Source: Coriobacteriia bacterium
Lineage (GTDB): Bacteria > Actinomycetota > Coriobacteriia > WRKU01
Length of the DNA: 37,392 nucleotides
Assembly (NCBI GenBank): GCA_009777935.1
Contig: WRKU01000014.1
Location: forward strand, 1 to 37,392
Direction of reading: 5' to 3'
The notes under the pieces are model-generated. The model searched no databases and had not been told where the DNA came from. It saw only the letters and a program-made list of their open reading frames with translations. A program made the position numbers and the translations under genes. Below, in pieces: positions 15,492-24,013 of the stretch (position 1 is the first letter of the stretch; each line of letters begins with the position of its first letter).

Positions 15492-16541
15492 ATGGAAGAA
15501 CCTACACAGAAAACCTATAACTTCGAGCATCTGGGCGATGTTGAACGTCCACGCACGGAGCTCACACACCTCGGGATTGACGGTGCGGAGCCGGCGCGCG
15601 TCGTACGTCTTGATCGAGGTCTACCGCTCGTAGTTAGTGCGAGTGGCACGTACCGTGCTGAGCCGTCGAATGCGCTCGTCAAGCGCATGAAAACTGACGC
15701 ATTGGCACGTGTTGCCGTTGGTGATTGGGTTGCACTCACGCATCCCGACGGACATGATTCGGCGCGCATCGAGGCGATACTGCCACGCACAAGTGCCTTT
15801 ACGCGCAAAGATCCCGGTGAGAACACAACCGAACAGGTCATTCTTGCAAATGTGGACGTTGTCTTTGTTGTGACGGCGCTTGGCGAAGAGCCGGTCAACC
15901 TTGCGCGGCTTGAGCGCAAGCTCGTGCTTGCTTTTGAGAGTGGCGCGCGTCCGATTATTGTGCTGACGAAAAGCGATAGGTGCGACGATTGTGACGCAGA
16001 GGTCGAGCGTGTTCGTGCGATAGCAGGTGAGGTGCCCGTCATTGCAACGAGCACCGTGACAGGCGCGGGTATCGATGAGCTACGTACGATGATTAATCCG
16101 CAGGTCACGGCGGCGATGATCGGGTCATCAGGGGTTGGAAAATCGACGCTCATCAACGCACTTGCCGGTACCGAACAACAGGCAACGGCCGAGGTGCGTG
16201 AGACCGATGACAAAGGGCGCCACACAACGGTAGCACGTGAAATCGTGGCATTGCCCTGCGGCGGTATCTTGATAGATACACCCGGGATGCGTGCGGTTGC
16301 ACTCTGGCACGCTGACCGTGGTCTTGCGATGACCTATCCCGAAATCACTGAGGCGACTGCGCACTGCAAGTTCGGAAACTGCACGCATGAAAGCGAACCG
16401 GGCTGTGGCGTGAAGGCGGCACTCGAAGCCGGAGATATCGATGTCGAGCGATACGCGCGCTATGCCAAGTTATGCGAAGAGCTCGCCGATGTCGCACATA
16501 AGCGCGAAGAGAAGCGTCGGAGAAGCGGAGCAAAACGATGA
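15492..16541 (+). CDS. rsgA: Ribosome small-subunit-dependent GTPase A
   Basis: A 349-residue circularly permuted GTPase that helps late maturation of the 30S subunit. An N-terminal OB-fold region (about 35-110) precedes the GTPase motifs in permuted order: TKSD (159-162), P-loop GSSGVGKST (211-219) and DTPG (262-265). The zinc-binding C-terminal motif follows (Cys292, Cys297, His299, Cys305 in CKFGNCTHESEPGC). All key residues are intact and the length is normal. Its stop overlaps the start of the ABC ATPase gene (ATGA at 16538-16541). Confidence 0.95.
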   Translation: MEEPTQKTYNFEHLGDVERPRTELTHLGIDGAEPARVVRLDRGLPLVVSASGTYRAEPSNALVKRMKTDALARVAVGDWVALTHPDGHDSARIEAILPRTSAFTRKDPGENTTEQVILANVDVVFVVTALGEEPVNLARLERKLVLAFESGARPIIVLTKSDRCDDCDAEVERVRAIAGEVPVIATSTVTGAGIDELRTMINPQVTAAMIGSSGVGKSTLINALAGTEQQATAEVRETDDKGRHTTVAREIVALPCGGILIDTPGMRAVALWHADRGLAMTYPEITEATAHCKFGNCTHESEPGCGVKAALEAGDIDVERYARYAKLCEELADVAHKREEKRRRSGAKR

Positions 16542-17233
16542 CGTCATCCGTGCCGCTCATAAAGCTCAATAATCTTGTGAAGACTTATACAAGTGGCGAG
16601 GTGCCCTTTACCGCACTCCACCACGTCAATCTCACCGTTGAGCGAGGCGAGTTCGTTGGTCTTATCGGAAAGTCGGGCAGTGGAAAGACGACGCTCATTA
16701 ATATGATAGCCGGGCTCGACCACCTTACGAGTGGCGAGATCTTGATAGAAGGAACGCCTATCCATACGTTCAACGAGAATCGGATGGCTATCTGGCGTGG
16801 CAAAGCGATCGGTGTCGTCTTTCAGTTCTTTCAGCTTCTTCCAACCCTAACCGTTATCGAGAACGTGATGTTGCCGATGGATTTTTGCAATGTGCATCGC
16901 AAAGAAGATCGCAGTGAGTTTGCGCTTCATCTTTTGGAGCAGGTTGAGCTTGCCGACCAAGCATACAAGCTGCCGGCAGCACTTTCAGGTGGGCAGCAAC
17001 AGCGAGCGGCCATTGCGCGCTCGCTCGCCAACGATCCCCCACTTATTGTGGCAGACGAGCCGACCGGTAACCTTGACAGCAAGACTGCTGACCAGGTTTT
17101 TTCGGTGTTTGAACGGCAGGTGCAGGCGGGTAAAACGATGGTGATGGTCACCCATGACGGTGATCTTGCCAGCCGAGTCTCGCGTACGCTTCACGTGGTC
17201 GATGGCGAGATTTTTGAGGATACCGCATCTTGA
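16538..17233 (+). CDS. ABC transporter ATP-binding protein, MacB/LolD type
   Basis: A 231-residue ATPase with Walker A GKSGSGKTT (44-52), the Q-loop in VFQFFQLLP, signature LSGGQQQR (149-156) and Walker B LIVADEPTGNLD (169-180). The spacing and LLPTLTVIENVMLP segment fit the MacB/LolD/FtsE group, whose members power FtsX-type permeases that transmit force across the membrane rather than transport small solutes. Its start overlaps the rsgA stop and its end overlaps the permease start at 17230, so the two form one transporter unit. The cargo is unknown. Confidence 0.93.
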   Translation: MTSSVPLIKLNNLVKTYTSGEVPFTALHHVNLTVERGEFVGLIGKSGSGKTTLINMIAGLDHLTSGEILIEGTPIHTFNENRMAIWRGKAIGVVFQFFQLLPTLTVIENVMLPMDFCNVHRKEDRSEFALHLLEQVELADQAYKLPAALSGGQQQRAAIARSLANDPPLIVADEPTGNLDSKTADQVFSVFERQVQAGKTMVMVTHDGDLASRVSRTLHVVDGEIFEDTAS

Positions 17234-19701
17234 GAGGTGTCGTGCGATGGCGTAAGGTTTTGCGCGATTTTGCCAGCAATCCGTCGCGCACGTGGCTTGT
17301 TGTGCTCTCGATTGCCGTCGGCATCTTTGCGTCTGGTGCGATTCTCGGTGCACGACAGGTACTCGTACGCGAGTTTGACCGCGGATTTGCCGATAGTCGC
17401 AAGGCTTCGATTACCTTTGCCGTAAGCGGCGTTGAGCAAGGGCTTATCGATTACATTGCTGCGCGTGACGATGTCATTTCGGCCGAGGGCGAGCTGATGC
17501 GCTATGCGCGCATTCGTACGCTCGGCACCGGCGATGCGACAGATACACCCGGCCCGTGGGAGATGCTCGAAATTCATGCGTTTGACGACTTCAACCGGCA
17601 GGCGAATGTTATTGAGCCCCTTAGTGTACGCGTGTGGCCACCGGGCGAAGGTGAGGTCATCGTCGAGGCTGCAGCGCTCGCGGTCTTTGATCTCGAAATG
17701 GGTGATTATGTTGAAATAGACACGAGCGACCGTATAGCGGCGTTTCGCGTTGCCGGGTTTGCGCACGACATCAACGCAATCCCTACGCGATTTTTTCGTC
17801 AGATAACGGCCTACATCAGTACCGATTCGCTCAAGCTACTCGATATGCCGGACGTGTACAACATCATTAACATACAGGTTGACCCCGAGCTCTCACGCCA
17901 GCAAGCCACGCGGATTGCAAACGATATCAAAACGCGTGTCATTGAGCCGGTTGGCGTGCAGGTCACCTCGACAAGCGTTCCTGATCCGGGTGCTCACTTT
18001 CTCGGTGATATCTTTCGCGCGGTGAGCGCACTTCTTCTGGTGATGGCGCTCATGGCACTTGCGCTTAGTGTCTTTCTCGTCGTAACGACGGTTAGTGCTA
18101 TCTTGATTCAGCATACGCGCCAGATTGGCATCATGAAGGCGATTGGAGCACGGCGTTCACAGATTGCGCGACTCTACTTCGGGCTAGTCTTTCTGTTTGG
18201 TGCCTGCGCGCTGCTCATTGGGTTGCCGACCGGTCTTGCGTTCGGCTACTTTTTTATCGAGTACGCTGGCGGAGTCCTCAACTTTCGCATCATAAGCTAC
18301 ATGTTTCCCGCGTGGGTCTTTGGGGTGCTTGTGGCCATCGGGCTGTTTCTGCCGCTGCTGGCCGCCGCCGTGCCCATCATGAACGGTGTGCGCCGTCCGA
18401 TTGTCGAGGCACTTAATGCGAATGCGCTGCTCCCGAATTTCGGCGGCGGCCTCGTCGATCGTACCCTTGCGCGTATTCGATGGCTCTCACGCCCAGCGGC
18501 TCTTGCCCTGCGGACGACATTCATGCGCAAGGGACGGCTGGCGATGACACTCACGACGCTTGTTCTTGCTGCCGGCGTGGTGATGGCGGTCTTTTCGGCG
18601 CATGCCTCGCTGACACAGACGGTCGACGATATCGGTACGCGCTGGAACTACGACGCTTTCGTTAAGCTTGCTCATCCGGTACCGGCCTCGACGTTGCTTG
18701 CCGAATCGTACGAGGTCACGGGTGTTGTTTCGGCTGAGGTATGGTTCGATGGCTATTCGATTATCAGCCGCCCGGATGGCACGAGGAACGAGTTCTATTT
18801 TTCGATTGGCTTCCCGGCCGATAGCGATGTCGCGCAGTTTGAGTACATGCAAGGTCGCTCGTTCGAGTCGGGTGAAAAGGGTGTTATCCTCAACAACGAG
18901 CTCTTCAATGAGGAGCCATATCTGACGGTTGGTTCGTACGTTGACCTCGAAGTTAATGGGCAGGAGGTACGCCGTAAGGTCATCGGAGTGATGATTGGGG
19001 GCCTCAGCGGGCCCATGATGTACTTTGAGCGCGATGACCTCGCCGAGCTTATGGGTGCACCCGGTTTGGCGACACGTTCATACGTGCGGATGGATAATGC
19101 ACTTGCCGGACCGACGACACGTGGGTTGCTTAGCTTAGGTGAAGTGCGCTATGAAAACACACCCGACACCGAGCGTGCATACAATCAACGTAAAATCGCC
19201 GATGCGCTTGAAGCACGGTTTGATGCAAAGGGCTTTGCCGTTAATAACACCTTGACCTTTATCGAGGACCTCGATGAGGTACGCACGCAGCTGGGGATAC
19301 TCACGACGTTTCTTGTCATTATGGCGAGTGCACTCGCTGCTGTCGGGGTCATCGGGCTGTCGGGATCCATGACGCTGAGTGTTGTTGAATCGACGCGTGA
19401 AATTGGTATCATGCGGGCTATTGGTGCAGGTCATCGTGCGATATTTGGCATCTACATCACGCAAGGAATGGTCGTCGGTACGATAAGCTGGGTGTTTGGC
19501 GCCATTTTGTCGTGGCCGCTCTCAATCGTATTGATTGAGGCACTTATCGCTGCGCTTGGCATGCCGCTTTCGTACCGGTTCAGCTACGGGGGTGTGGCGT
19601 TAACGCTCGTGCTGATGTGGGTAATATCTGTTCTCGGCTCGGTGCTGCCGGCGTGGGCAGCGAGCCAGATCTCTATCCGCGACGCTATTTCATACGAATA
19701 G
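17230..19701 (+). CDS. FtsX/MacB-family ABC permease, two FtsX domains
   Basis: An 823-residue permease. It starts with TTG 17230, which overlaps the ATPase stop; GAGGA nine bases upstream supports this start. Architecture: membrane helix near 18-40, an extracytoplasmic MacB-like domain, a first FtsX domain with three helices at about 255-395 (ending in IGIMKAIGARRSQI and RRPIVEAL), a helix near 445, a second extracytoplasmic domain, and a second FtsX domain at about 690-815 (REIGIMRAIGAGHRAIFG). This ten-helix-like double layout is known for lipoprotein, peptide or antimicrobial-resistance transporters in Gram-positive bacteria; which applies here is not visible. It converges with the minus-strand aldolase gene 20 bases later. 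Confidence 0.9.
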   Translation: MRGVVRWRKVLRDFASNPSRTWLVVLSIAVGIFASGAILGARQVLVREFDRGFADSRKASITFAVSGVEQGLIDYIAARDDVISAEGELMRYARIRTLGTGDATDTPGPWEMLEIHAFDDFNRQANVIEPLSVRVWPPGEGEVIVEAAALAVFDLEMGDYVEIDTSDRIAAFRVAGFAHDINAIPTRFFRQITAYISTDSLKLLDMPDVYNIINIQVDPELSRQQATRIANDIKTRVIEPVGVQVTSTSVPDPGAHFLGDIFRAVSALLLVMALMALALSVFLVVTTVSAILIQHTRQIGIMKAIGARRSQIARLYFGLVFLFGACALLIGLPTGLAFGYFFIEYAGGVLNFRIISYMFPAWVFGVLVAIGLFLPLLAAAVPIMNGVRRPIVEALNANALLPNFGGGLVDRTLARIRWLSRPAALALRTTFMRKGRLAMTLTTLVLAAGVVMAVFSAHASLTQTVDDIGTRWNYDAFVKLAHPVPASTLLAESYEVTGVVSAEVWFDGYSIISRPDGTRNEFYFSIGFPADSDVAQFEYMQGRSFESGEKGVILNNELFNEEPYLTVGSYVDLEVNGQEVRRKVIGVMIGGLSGPMMYFERDDLAELMGAPGLATRSYVRMDNALAGPTTRGLLSLGEVRYENTPDTERAYNQRKIADALEARFDAKGFAVNNTLTFIEDLDEVRTQLGILTTFLVIMASALAAVGVIGLSGSMTLSVVESTREIGIMRAIGAGHRAIFGIYITQGMVVGTISWVFGAILSWPLSIVLIEALIAALGMPLSYRFSYGGVALTLVLMWVISVLGSVLPAWAASQISIRDAISYE

Positions 19702-19721
19702 AGGCTAGGCAGACTTCTGCG

Positions 19722-20801
19722 CTATGAGGCGATGCGGAGTAATTCACCGAGGCGCGTAAGGAAACTTTCGATAAACGCGGGATCGGTATCCCACGAGCAG
19801 ACGAGACGGACCTCGCCTTTCGCTTCGTCGACCACGTAGAAAAAGTAGTCTTTTTGCAGCGGCTCAATGATGCTGGACGGCAGCGTACAGAAGATTTCAT
19901 TACCATCGGGCGTCTGCACAAGTTCGCATTCGTGCTCGCGGAGTCCCTCGGCAAGCCGCGCGGCCATCGCATTGGCGTGACGGGCACATTCGAGCCACTC
20001 AGCTTTGCGATAGAGTGCCGAGAACTGCGCCGCCACATAGCGACTTTTGCTGGCGAGCTGCCCGCACTGCTTGCGAATCCAGAAGCCTGCCTGAGGACGC
20101 GCACTGCCGAACCATACGACAGCTTCGGCACCCATGAGCCCGTTTTTGGTACCGCCAAACGAGAGCGCATCGATACCGGCATCGGCGGTCAGCGCAGTAA
20201 GCGATACACCGAGCGCAGCAGCAGCATTTGCCAAGCGCGCACCGTCGCAGTGTACATACAGGCCATGCTCATGTGCCCACTCACAGAGAAAACGCAGTTC
20301 ATCAGGGGTATAGACGGTGCCCTTCTCGCTCAGATTTGAAACGGAGATAACGCGCGGCTGTACGGCATGTTCGTTGCCGATGTCGGCAATATACGGCTCA
20401 AGGCGTGCGGGGCTGAGCTTGCCGTCGGGCGTATCGATGGGGATAAGCTTCACGTTGCCAATACGTTCGGGTGCACCGGCCTCATCACAGTTGATATGCG
20501 CCGAGCGCGCACAGAGTACGCCCTCCCATGGATTGAGCAGCCCGCTTAATGCGACGACATTTGCGCCCGTGCCGTTGAAGGTGAAGTAGATATCGCACGC
20601 ATCACCGAAGTGTTTTTTGAGGATGTCGATCGCCTCGGCGGTGTAGGGATCGTCACCGTACGCAATAACGTGACCGATGTTGACCTGCGCAAACTCTTCA
20701 AAGACAGCCGGGTGTACCGGCGAGTGGTTATCCGAGCCAAGCGTCTGTATGTGCGTTTGTGTTTGACTATGCGTAGGGTTCGTATGTGTAGAGTTTGACA
20801 T
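19722..20801 (-). CDS. Threonine-aldolase-like PLP enzyme
   Basis: A 359-residue fold-type I PLP enzyme of the low-specificity L-threonine aldolase / beta-eliminating lyase group, expected to cleave threonine or allo-threonine to glycine and acetaldehyde. Seen: SDNHSPVHP near the N-terminus, the Gly-rich phosphate loop FNGTGANV, His102 (stacks on PLP in relatives), HCDGARL with Asp186, and the Schiff-base Lys219 in SFGGTKNG. The first 20 residues (MSNSTHTNPTHSQTQT and on) are an unusual Thr/His/Gln-rich extension. ATG 20801 has AAAGGAT eleven bases upstream. It is the last gene of a minus-strand run with the zinc-ribbon membrane protein. Supplying glycine for purD is possible but only inferred. 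Confidence 0.88.
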   Translation of the reverse strand: MSNSTHTNPTHSQTQTHIQTLGSDNHSPVHPAVFEEFAQVNIGHVIAYGDDPYTAEAIDILKKHFGDACDIYFTFNGTGANVVALSGLLNPWEGVLCARSAHINCDEAGAPERIGNVKLIPIDTPDGKLSPARLEPYIADIGNEHAVQPRVISVSNLSEKGTVYTPDELRFLCEWAHEHGLYVHCDGARLANAAAALGVSLTALTADAGIDALSFGGTKNGLMGAEAVVWFGSARPQAGFWIRKQCGQLASKSRYVAAQFSALYRKAEWLECARHANAMAARLAEGLREHECELVQTPDGNEIFCTLPSSIIEPLQKDYFFYVVDEAKGEVRLVCSWDTDPAFIESFLTRLGELLRIAS

Positions 20802-20840
20802 CTGCTTTGCTATCCTTTCTGCCCAACGACGTACAAGCGA

Positions 20841-21449
20841 TTATGTGAGTGGCTCAAGGAACTCGCCCGGCAAGACCGCCTGCCAATAATAGAGCGCGAC
20901 GCCCAGCAGCAGGATGAAGAGTACGATGCAGATCCAGTACCAGATACGCTCACGACGCATAAAATTCTCAAAGGTGCGTGATGACGTGCCATCGTGATAT
21001 TCGCGTCGCCATGAAAGCCCCCATGCCGTGCGTCCGAACCATGTCATAAGCGCAATCGAGGCCAGCGTGCAGAACACGGTGAGAAAGTACACGCCCATGC
21101 GTGTCCAAAACGGGGTGGCAGCACCGACGCGATAGACGGCAGATTGGATGTTGTTGTCAAGAAACAGCCACAATGGCAATACGACGAGGCCGGCGATGAC
21201 TACTCCGTGGGCAGCACCCCAGATGGGCGGCATGAAGAACGCGCCCCAGTGAAACTTTGGCAGCACCGGAACAGGCTCGTCCTCCGATAGCCACATGATG
21301 CCCTGAACACCTTCACCGGGATGCTCGTCGTTAGGACACGCCGCCTGAGCGGTACGTCGGACGAGTTTGTTGCAGTATACGCAATAGCCAACCGACTCCT
21401 GTGGGCGTTTATGTGCGATGCCGCGTGCAACGCTACCGGTGTCCATCAT
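20841..21449 (-). CDS. Zinc-ribbon membrane protein with HWGAF domain
   Basis: A 202-residue protein (two adjacent ATG codons; AGGAG precedes them). Cys23, Cys26, Cys38 and His43 (CVYC ... CPNDEH) look like a small zinc-binding knuckle. After a linker comes the segment FHWGAFFMPPIWGAAHG, followed by three to four hydrophobic segments, with GLSWRREYHDG and RRERIWYWI between them. The same order (FHWGAF.xP..W, AWKRE, TQRIW) is found in the N-terminal domain of the aldo/keto reductase fusion at 12514, so the two are paralogous in this part. Function unknown. The DUF554 gene ends eight bases upstream. Confidence 0.75.
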   Translation of the reverse strand: MMDTGSVARGIAHKRPQESVGYCVYCNKLVRRTAQAACPNDEHPGEGVQGIMWLSEDEPVPVLPKFHWGAFFMPPIWGAAHGVVIAGLVVLPLWLFLDNNIQSAVYRVGAATPFWTRMGVYFLTVFCTLASIALMTWFGRTAWGLSWRREYHDGTSSRTFENFMRRERIWYWICIVLFILLLGVALYYWQAVLPGEFLEPLT

Positions 21450-21457
21450 GTGCGCTC

Positions 21458-22189
21458 CTATCCCAAGATCCAGCAGACAGCGAGCATTATTGCGATTGCC
21501 GGTAGCATATTACCTATGCGCAAGCGCCTGTCCAGAACGAAGTTTAGCCCGACACCGGCGATAAGTATGCCACCAATAGCCTCAATGCCAACGATAGCAA
21601 GCTCGGGGATGATAGAGCCGACAAAGAATGCCACCAGCGCAATTAATCCCTGTACGACAAGGATTGTCACGGCCGAGAACGCAACGCCGATACCAAGTGA
21701 TGCGCCTAAAAATACCGAGGTTACTCCGTCAAGAAGCGACTTCAGATACAGAGTTTGGGGATTACCGAGGCCGTCCTGAATGGAACCGAGTATCGTCATT
21801 GCGCCCACACAGTAGATAAGCGAGGCGCTGACAAAACCCTTGACGATTGCTCCCTCGTCGATATGGGAGCTAGTGCGAAACCGCCTGGCCAGAGTGGTGC
21901 CGAGATGCTCAAGACGCTTTTCGATATCGATAAGCTCGCCAATAATGGTGCCGATGACAAGCGCACCGATAATAACGATGATGCCGTAAGCAGCAAGGAA
22001 GCTGTTCGCAGCGATGAGCTGCGTGAGCCCATTGAATGCACCAAAAAGTCCGATGACTAAGACGCCGAGCCCGATGGCCTTGATGACCCGCTTGCGAATA
22101 CGCTGTGCGATGACATCACCGGCGCACACGCCAATGACACCGCCAAGTGCAACGGCGAGCGCGTTAACGAGTGTGCCAATACCGGGCAT
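21458..22189 (-). CDS. DUF554 family membrane protein
   Basis: A 243-residue, highly hydrophobic protein with about six to seven membrane helices. The opening GTLVNALAVALGGVIGVCAGDVI, the central GTIIGELIDIEKRLE, and FVSASLIYCVGAMTILGSIQDGL are characteristic of DUF554 (YdfK-type) proteins, whose function is not established. Length is normal. It lies 33 bases after the rhodanese-like lipoprotein gene and eight bases before the zinc-ribbon membrane protein, so it is probably in one transcript with them. No strong ribosome binding site is visible at ATG 22189. Confidence 0.88.
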   Translation of the reverse strand: MPGIGTLVNALAVALGGVIGVCAGDVIAQRIRKRVIKAIGLGVLVIGLFGAFNGLTQLIAANSFLAAYGIIVIIGALVIGTIIGELIDIEKRLEHLGTTLARRFRTSSHIDEGAIVKGFVSASLIYCVGAMTILGSIQDGLGNPQTLYLKSLLDGVTSVFLGASLGIGVAFSAVTILVVQGLIALVAFFVGSIIPELAIVGIEAIGGILIAGVGLNFVLDRRLRIGNMLPAIAIMLAVCWILG

Positions 22190-22222
22190 CAGAGATACGT
22201 CATTTGCATGTCGTGTAAAACG

Positions 22223-22729
22223 CTACTTCACGAGTTTGTAGTCGGCATCGAGCCAAGCTGCGGTGCCACCCGGAAAGCGCCAGATGTTGATATAGGTTGC
22301 ATCGGCTGCATAGATTGCTGCACGCGCACTGCGCCCCTCACCGGTGTAGCCATCGTAGATGACAATCATAGACTCAGGACCTTCTGGCAAGAGCTTAATG
22401 AACGCATTGAGCTGGTCAACATCGGCTTCTTCGTCGGCGGGAATCTCCGCATTAACTGCGTTGGGAAGGTGACCGCTTTTGAACTCATCCTCAGGACGTA
22501 CATCGATGATAATCATGATGTCACCGAGATCGATTCTACTCTTAAGTTCGTGGGCGTCAATGAGCTGATAGCGGCCGAGTGCTAGGCCCTGTGCAGTGGC
22601 GATGGCAGCTGCTTCGATGGGCATCTCGTTACCGTCACGTGATGTTCCCGCCGTTTCTCCACAGCCAGTTAGGGATAACGTAAAAATGCAGGTCAATACT
22701 ACAAATACTACCGCAATTTGCTTCTGCAT
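22223..22729 (-). CDS. Rhodanese-like lipoprotein without the catalytic cysteine
   Basis: A 168-residue lipoprotein. AGGAGGAGC precedes ATG 22729; two earlier in-frame ATGs lack such a site. The signal peptide ends in a lipobox LSLTGC with Cys23. The rhodanese domain (about 55-168) is clear: IIIDVRPEDEFKSGHLPNAVN, then the active-site loop region IVIYDGYTGEGRS and the closing FPGGTAAW. In active rhodaneses a Cys follows the strand at the position held here by Asp126, so sulfur transfer by the usual mechanism is not expected. It may bind anions or act structurally. It leads a minus-strand run of four genes. A promoter GTGGAC-N16-TACACT lies upstream in the divergent gap. Confidence 0.85.
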   Translation of the reverse strand: MQKQIAVVFVVLTCIFTLSLTGCGETAGTSRDGNEMPIEAAAIATAQGLALGRYQLIDAHELKSRIDLGDIMIIIDVRPEDEFKSGHLPNAVNAEIPADEEADVDQLNAFIKLLPEGPESMIVIYDGYTGEGRSARAAIYAADATYINIWRFPGGTAAWLDADYKLVK

Positions 22730-22789
22730 CGCTCCTCCTAGGATGACAAATACCTCTAAAAAGTGTATCATAGATAGAGGGGAGTCCAC

Positions 22790-22822
22790 TTTCTTACCGA
22801 TTTCTTAACAATCTGTTAATCC
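22790..22822 (+). promoter_or_regulatory. Three 11-bp direct repeats, possible response-regulator boxes
   Basis: TTTCTTACCGA, TTTCTTAACAA and TCTGTTAATCC lie end to end in exact 11-base phase in the gap between two divergent genes. OmpR/PhoB-family regulators often bind tandem 11-bp direct repeats on one face of DNA. An OmpR-family regulator is encoded at 24918; a link is only inferred. Confidence 0.45.
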
Positions 22823-22845
22823 CATGGAGTGTTCAGTGCGGCTGA

Positions 22846-22885
22846 TACACTGCAAACGTGAACGAGAAGGAGGGAGTTTGCAGTG
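22846..22885 (+). promoter_or_regulatory. -10 element and 10-bp inverted repeat spanning the start of the transglutaminase-like gene
   Basis: TACACT (22846-22851) is a likely -10. CACTGCAAAC (22848-22857) and GTTTGCAGTG (22876-22885) are a perfect inverted repeat; the first arm overlaps the -10 and the second includes the GTG start codon, with AAGGAGGGA between them. If transcription starts after the first arm this is a DNA operator; if it starts further upstream the RNA could hide the start codon. Confidence 0.55.
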
Positions 22886-24013
22886 GATGAAAAGAGGAAA
22901 TCATCTAAAGGACAAGTGTGGTTTGCCGGTCTGTGTATCTTGGTCTTGATATTCGGTTTGGGGACGTGGGGGCTGAATACGCTACGAAGTACACAGCTGG
23001 ACGATCTTTTGTTATCAAGAACGCAACGTGTCGTGGAGGTTGTGCGTCCGGACCCAACGCCTGCGGGTATTGTTCCGGTCGAAGGACCCGCGTTCGTACC
23101 TGTGACCGTGACGTTTTCGTTTAACGGGGGCACATATAGTATTGCGCCTGAGGTTGCAAACGGCATCTACTATGGGGCAGTTAATGTTCGACGCACGATA
23201 TCGATGCGTGACGCACTGACCAAACAGGAGCAGTATCAGGAGTACTATCGGCGTCTGACGTTTGATCCTGAGATGGATGCAGCGTTGACGAGTGTGCTGA
23301 TTCCGTTACGTGCAATTCGAGATGCGCAGGGTTACGACGATTCGGCGTACGCGGAGTTGATTGTGAAGTATGTACAGTCGATTCCCTACGATACGACACG
23401 TTTAGCAACGGCTACGAGCGAAGAAACTATTGACGGTGATCCTCGCATGCCGGTGCAAGTACTTGTGGAGGGTACGGCCGATTGCGACGAGAAGGTTATG
23501 CTAGCTGCTGCGTTGCTTGGCAAGGAGGGGTTTAGCACCGCTGCGCTCCTTTACGTCGACGAACAGCACATGTCTCTGGGACTTATGAGCGATCGCGTTG
23601 GTTATCGGAATACCGGATATGAGTTTGTCGAAACGACCAGCCCAGCATATATCTCGGAGATACCTGACGAGTTTGTCGGAGGAGTCCAGCTTGTTTCGGA
23701 ACCTATGGTGCTTGTGCTGAGCGAAGGCCCAACGCGTTTCTCTGGGGTGGCGCTTGACCAAATCGCGCATATCATCGGTGCGCGAGATAGCGCACTTGCT
23801 GCGGCAGCGCAGAAGAGGGCGTACGTTGAGTCGACGCCGATGTCACCTGCGGATTTTGAGTGGCATGTGGTTCAGTATGATGCGTGCTTTATCGCCTACA
23901 ATCGTTTGCGCAAAACGGTTGACCCGGAAACCGGTTTGCCGCGTGACGAATATGCCTTTATGGATCGTATTGAAGCAATAAACTGGCTTGCACAGAACAA
24001 TTGGTGGTACTAA
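22883..24013 (+). CDS. Membrane-anchored transglutaminase-like protein
   Basis: A 376-residue protein starting at GTG 22883, with AAGGAGGGA eight bases upstream. One N-terminal helix (about 11-31) anchors it, leaving the rest outside the cell. The transglutaminase-like papain fold is suggested by the catalytic-type Cys201 in GTADCDEKVMLAAALL, His229 in DEQHMSLGL and an acidic third residue in GYEFVETT (Glu247 or Glu250). Such bacterial domains include cysteine proteases and amidases as well as cross-linkers; the reaction cannot be decided here. It is transcribed divergently from the rhodanese-like lipoprotein. Its stop overlaps that of the convergent small regulator by three bases. Confidence 0.75.
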   Translation: MDEKRKSSKGQVWFAGLCILVLIFGLGTWGLNTLRSTQLDDLLLSRTQRVVEVVRPDPTPAGIVPVEGPAFVPVTVTFSFNGGTYSIAPEVANGIYYGAVNVRRTISMRDALTKQEQYQEYYRRLTFDPEMDAALTSVLIPLRAIRDAQGYDDSAYAELIVKYVQSIPYDTTRLATATSEETIDGDPRMPVQVLVEGTADCDEKVMLAAALLGKEGFSTAALLYVDEQHMSLGLMSDRVGYRNTGYEFVETTSPAYISEIPDEFVGGVQLVSEPMVLVLSEGPTRFSGVALDQIAHIIGARDSALAAAAQKRAYVESTPMSPADFEWHVVQYDACFIAYNRLRKTVDPETGLPRDEYAFMDRIEAINWLAQNNWWY

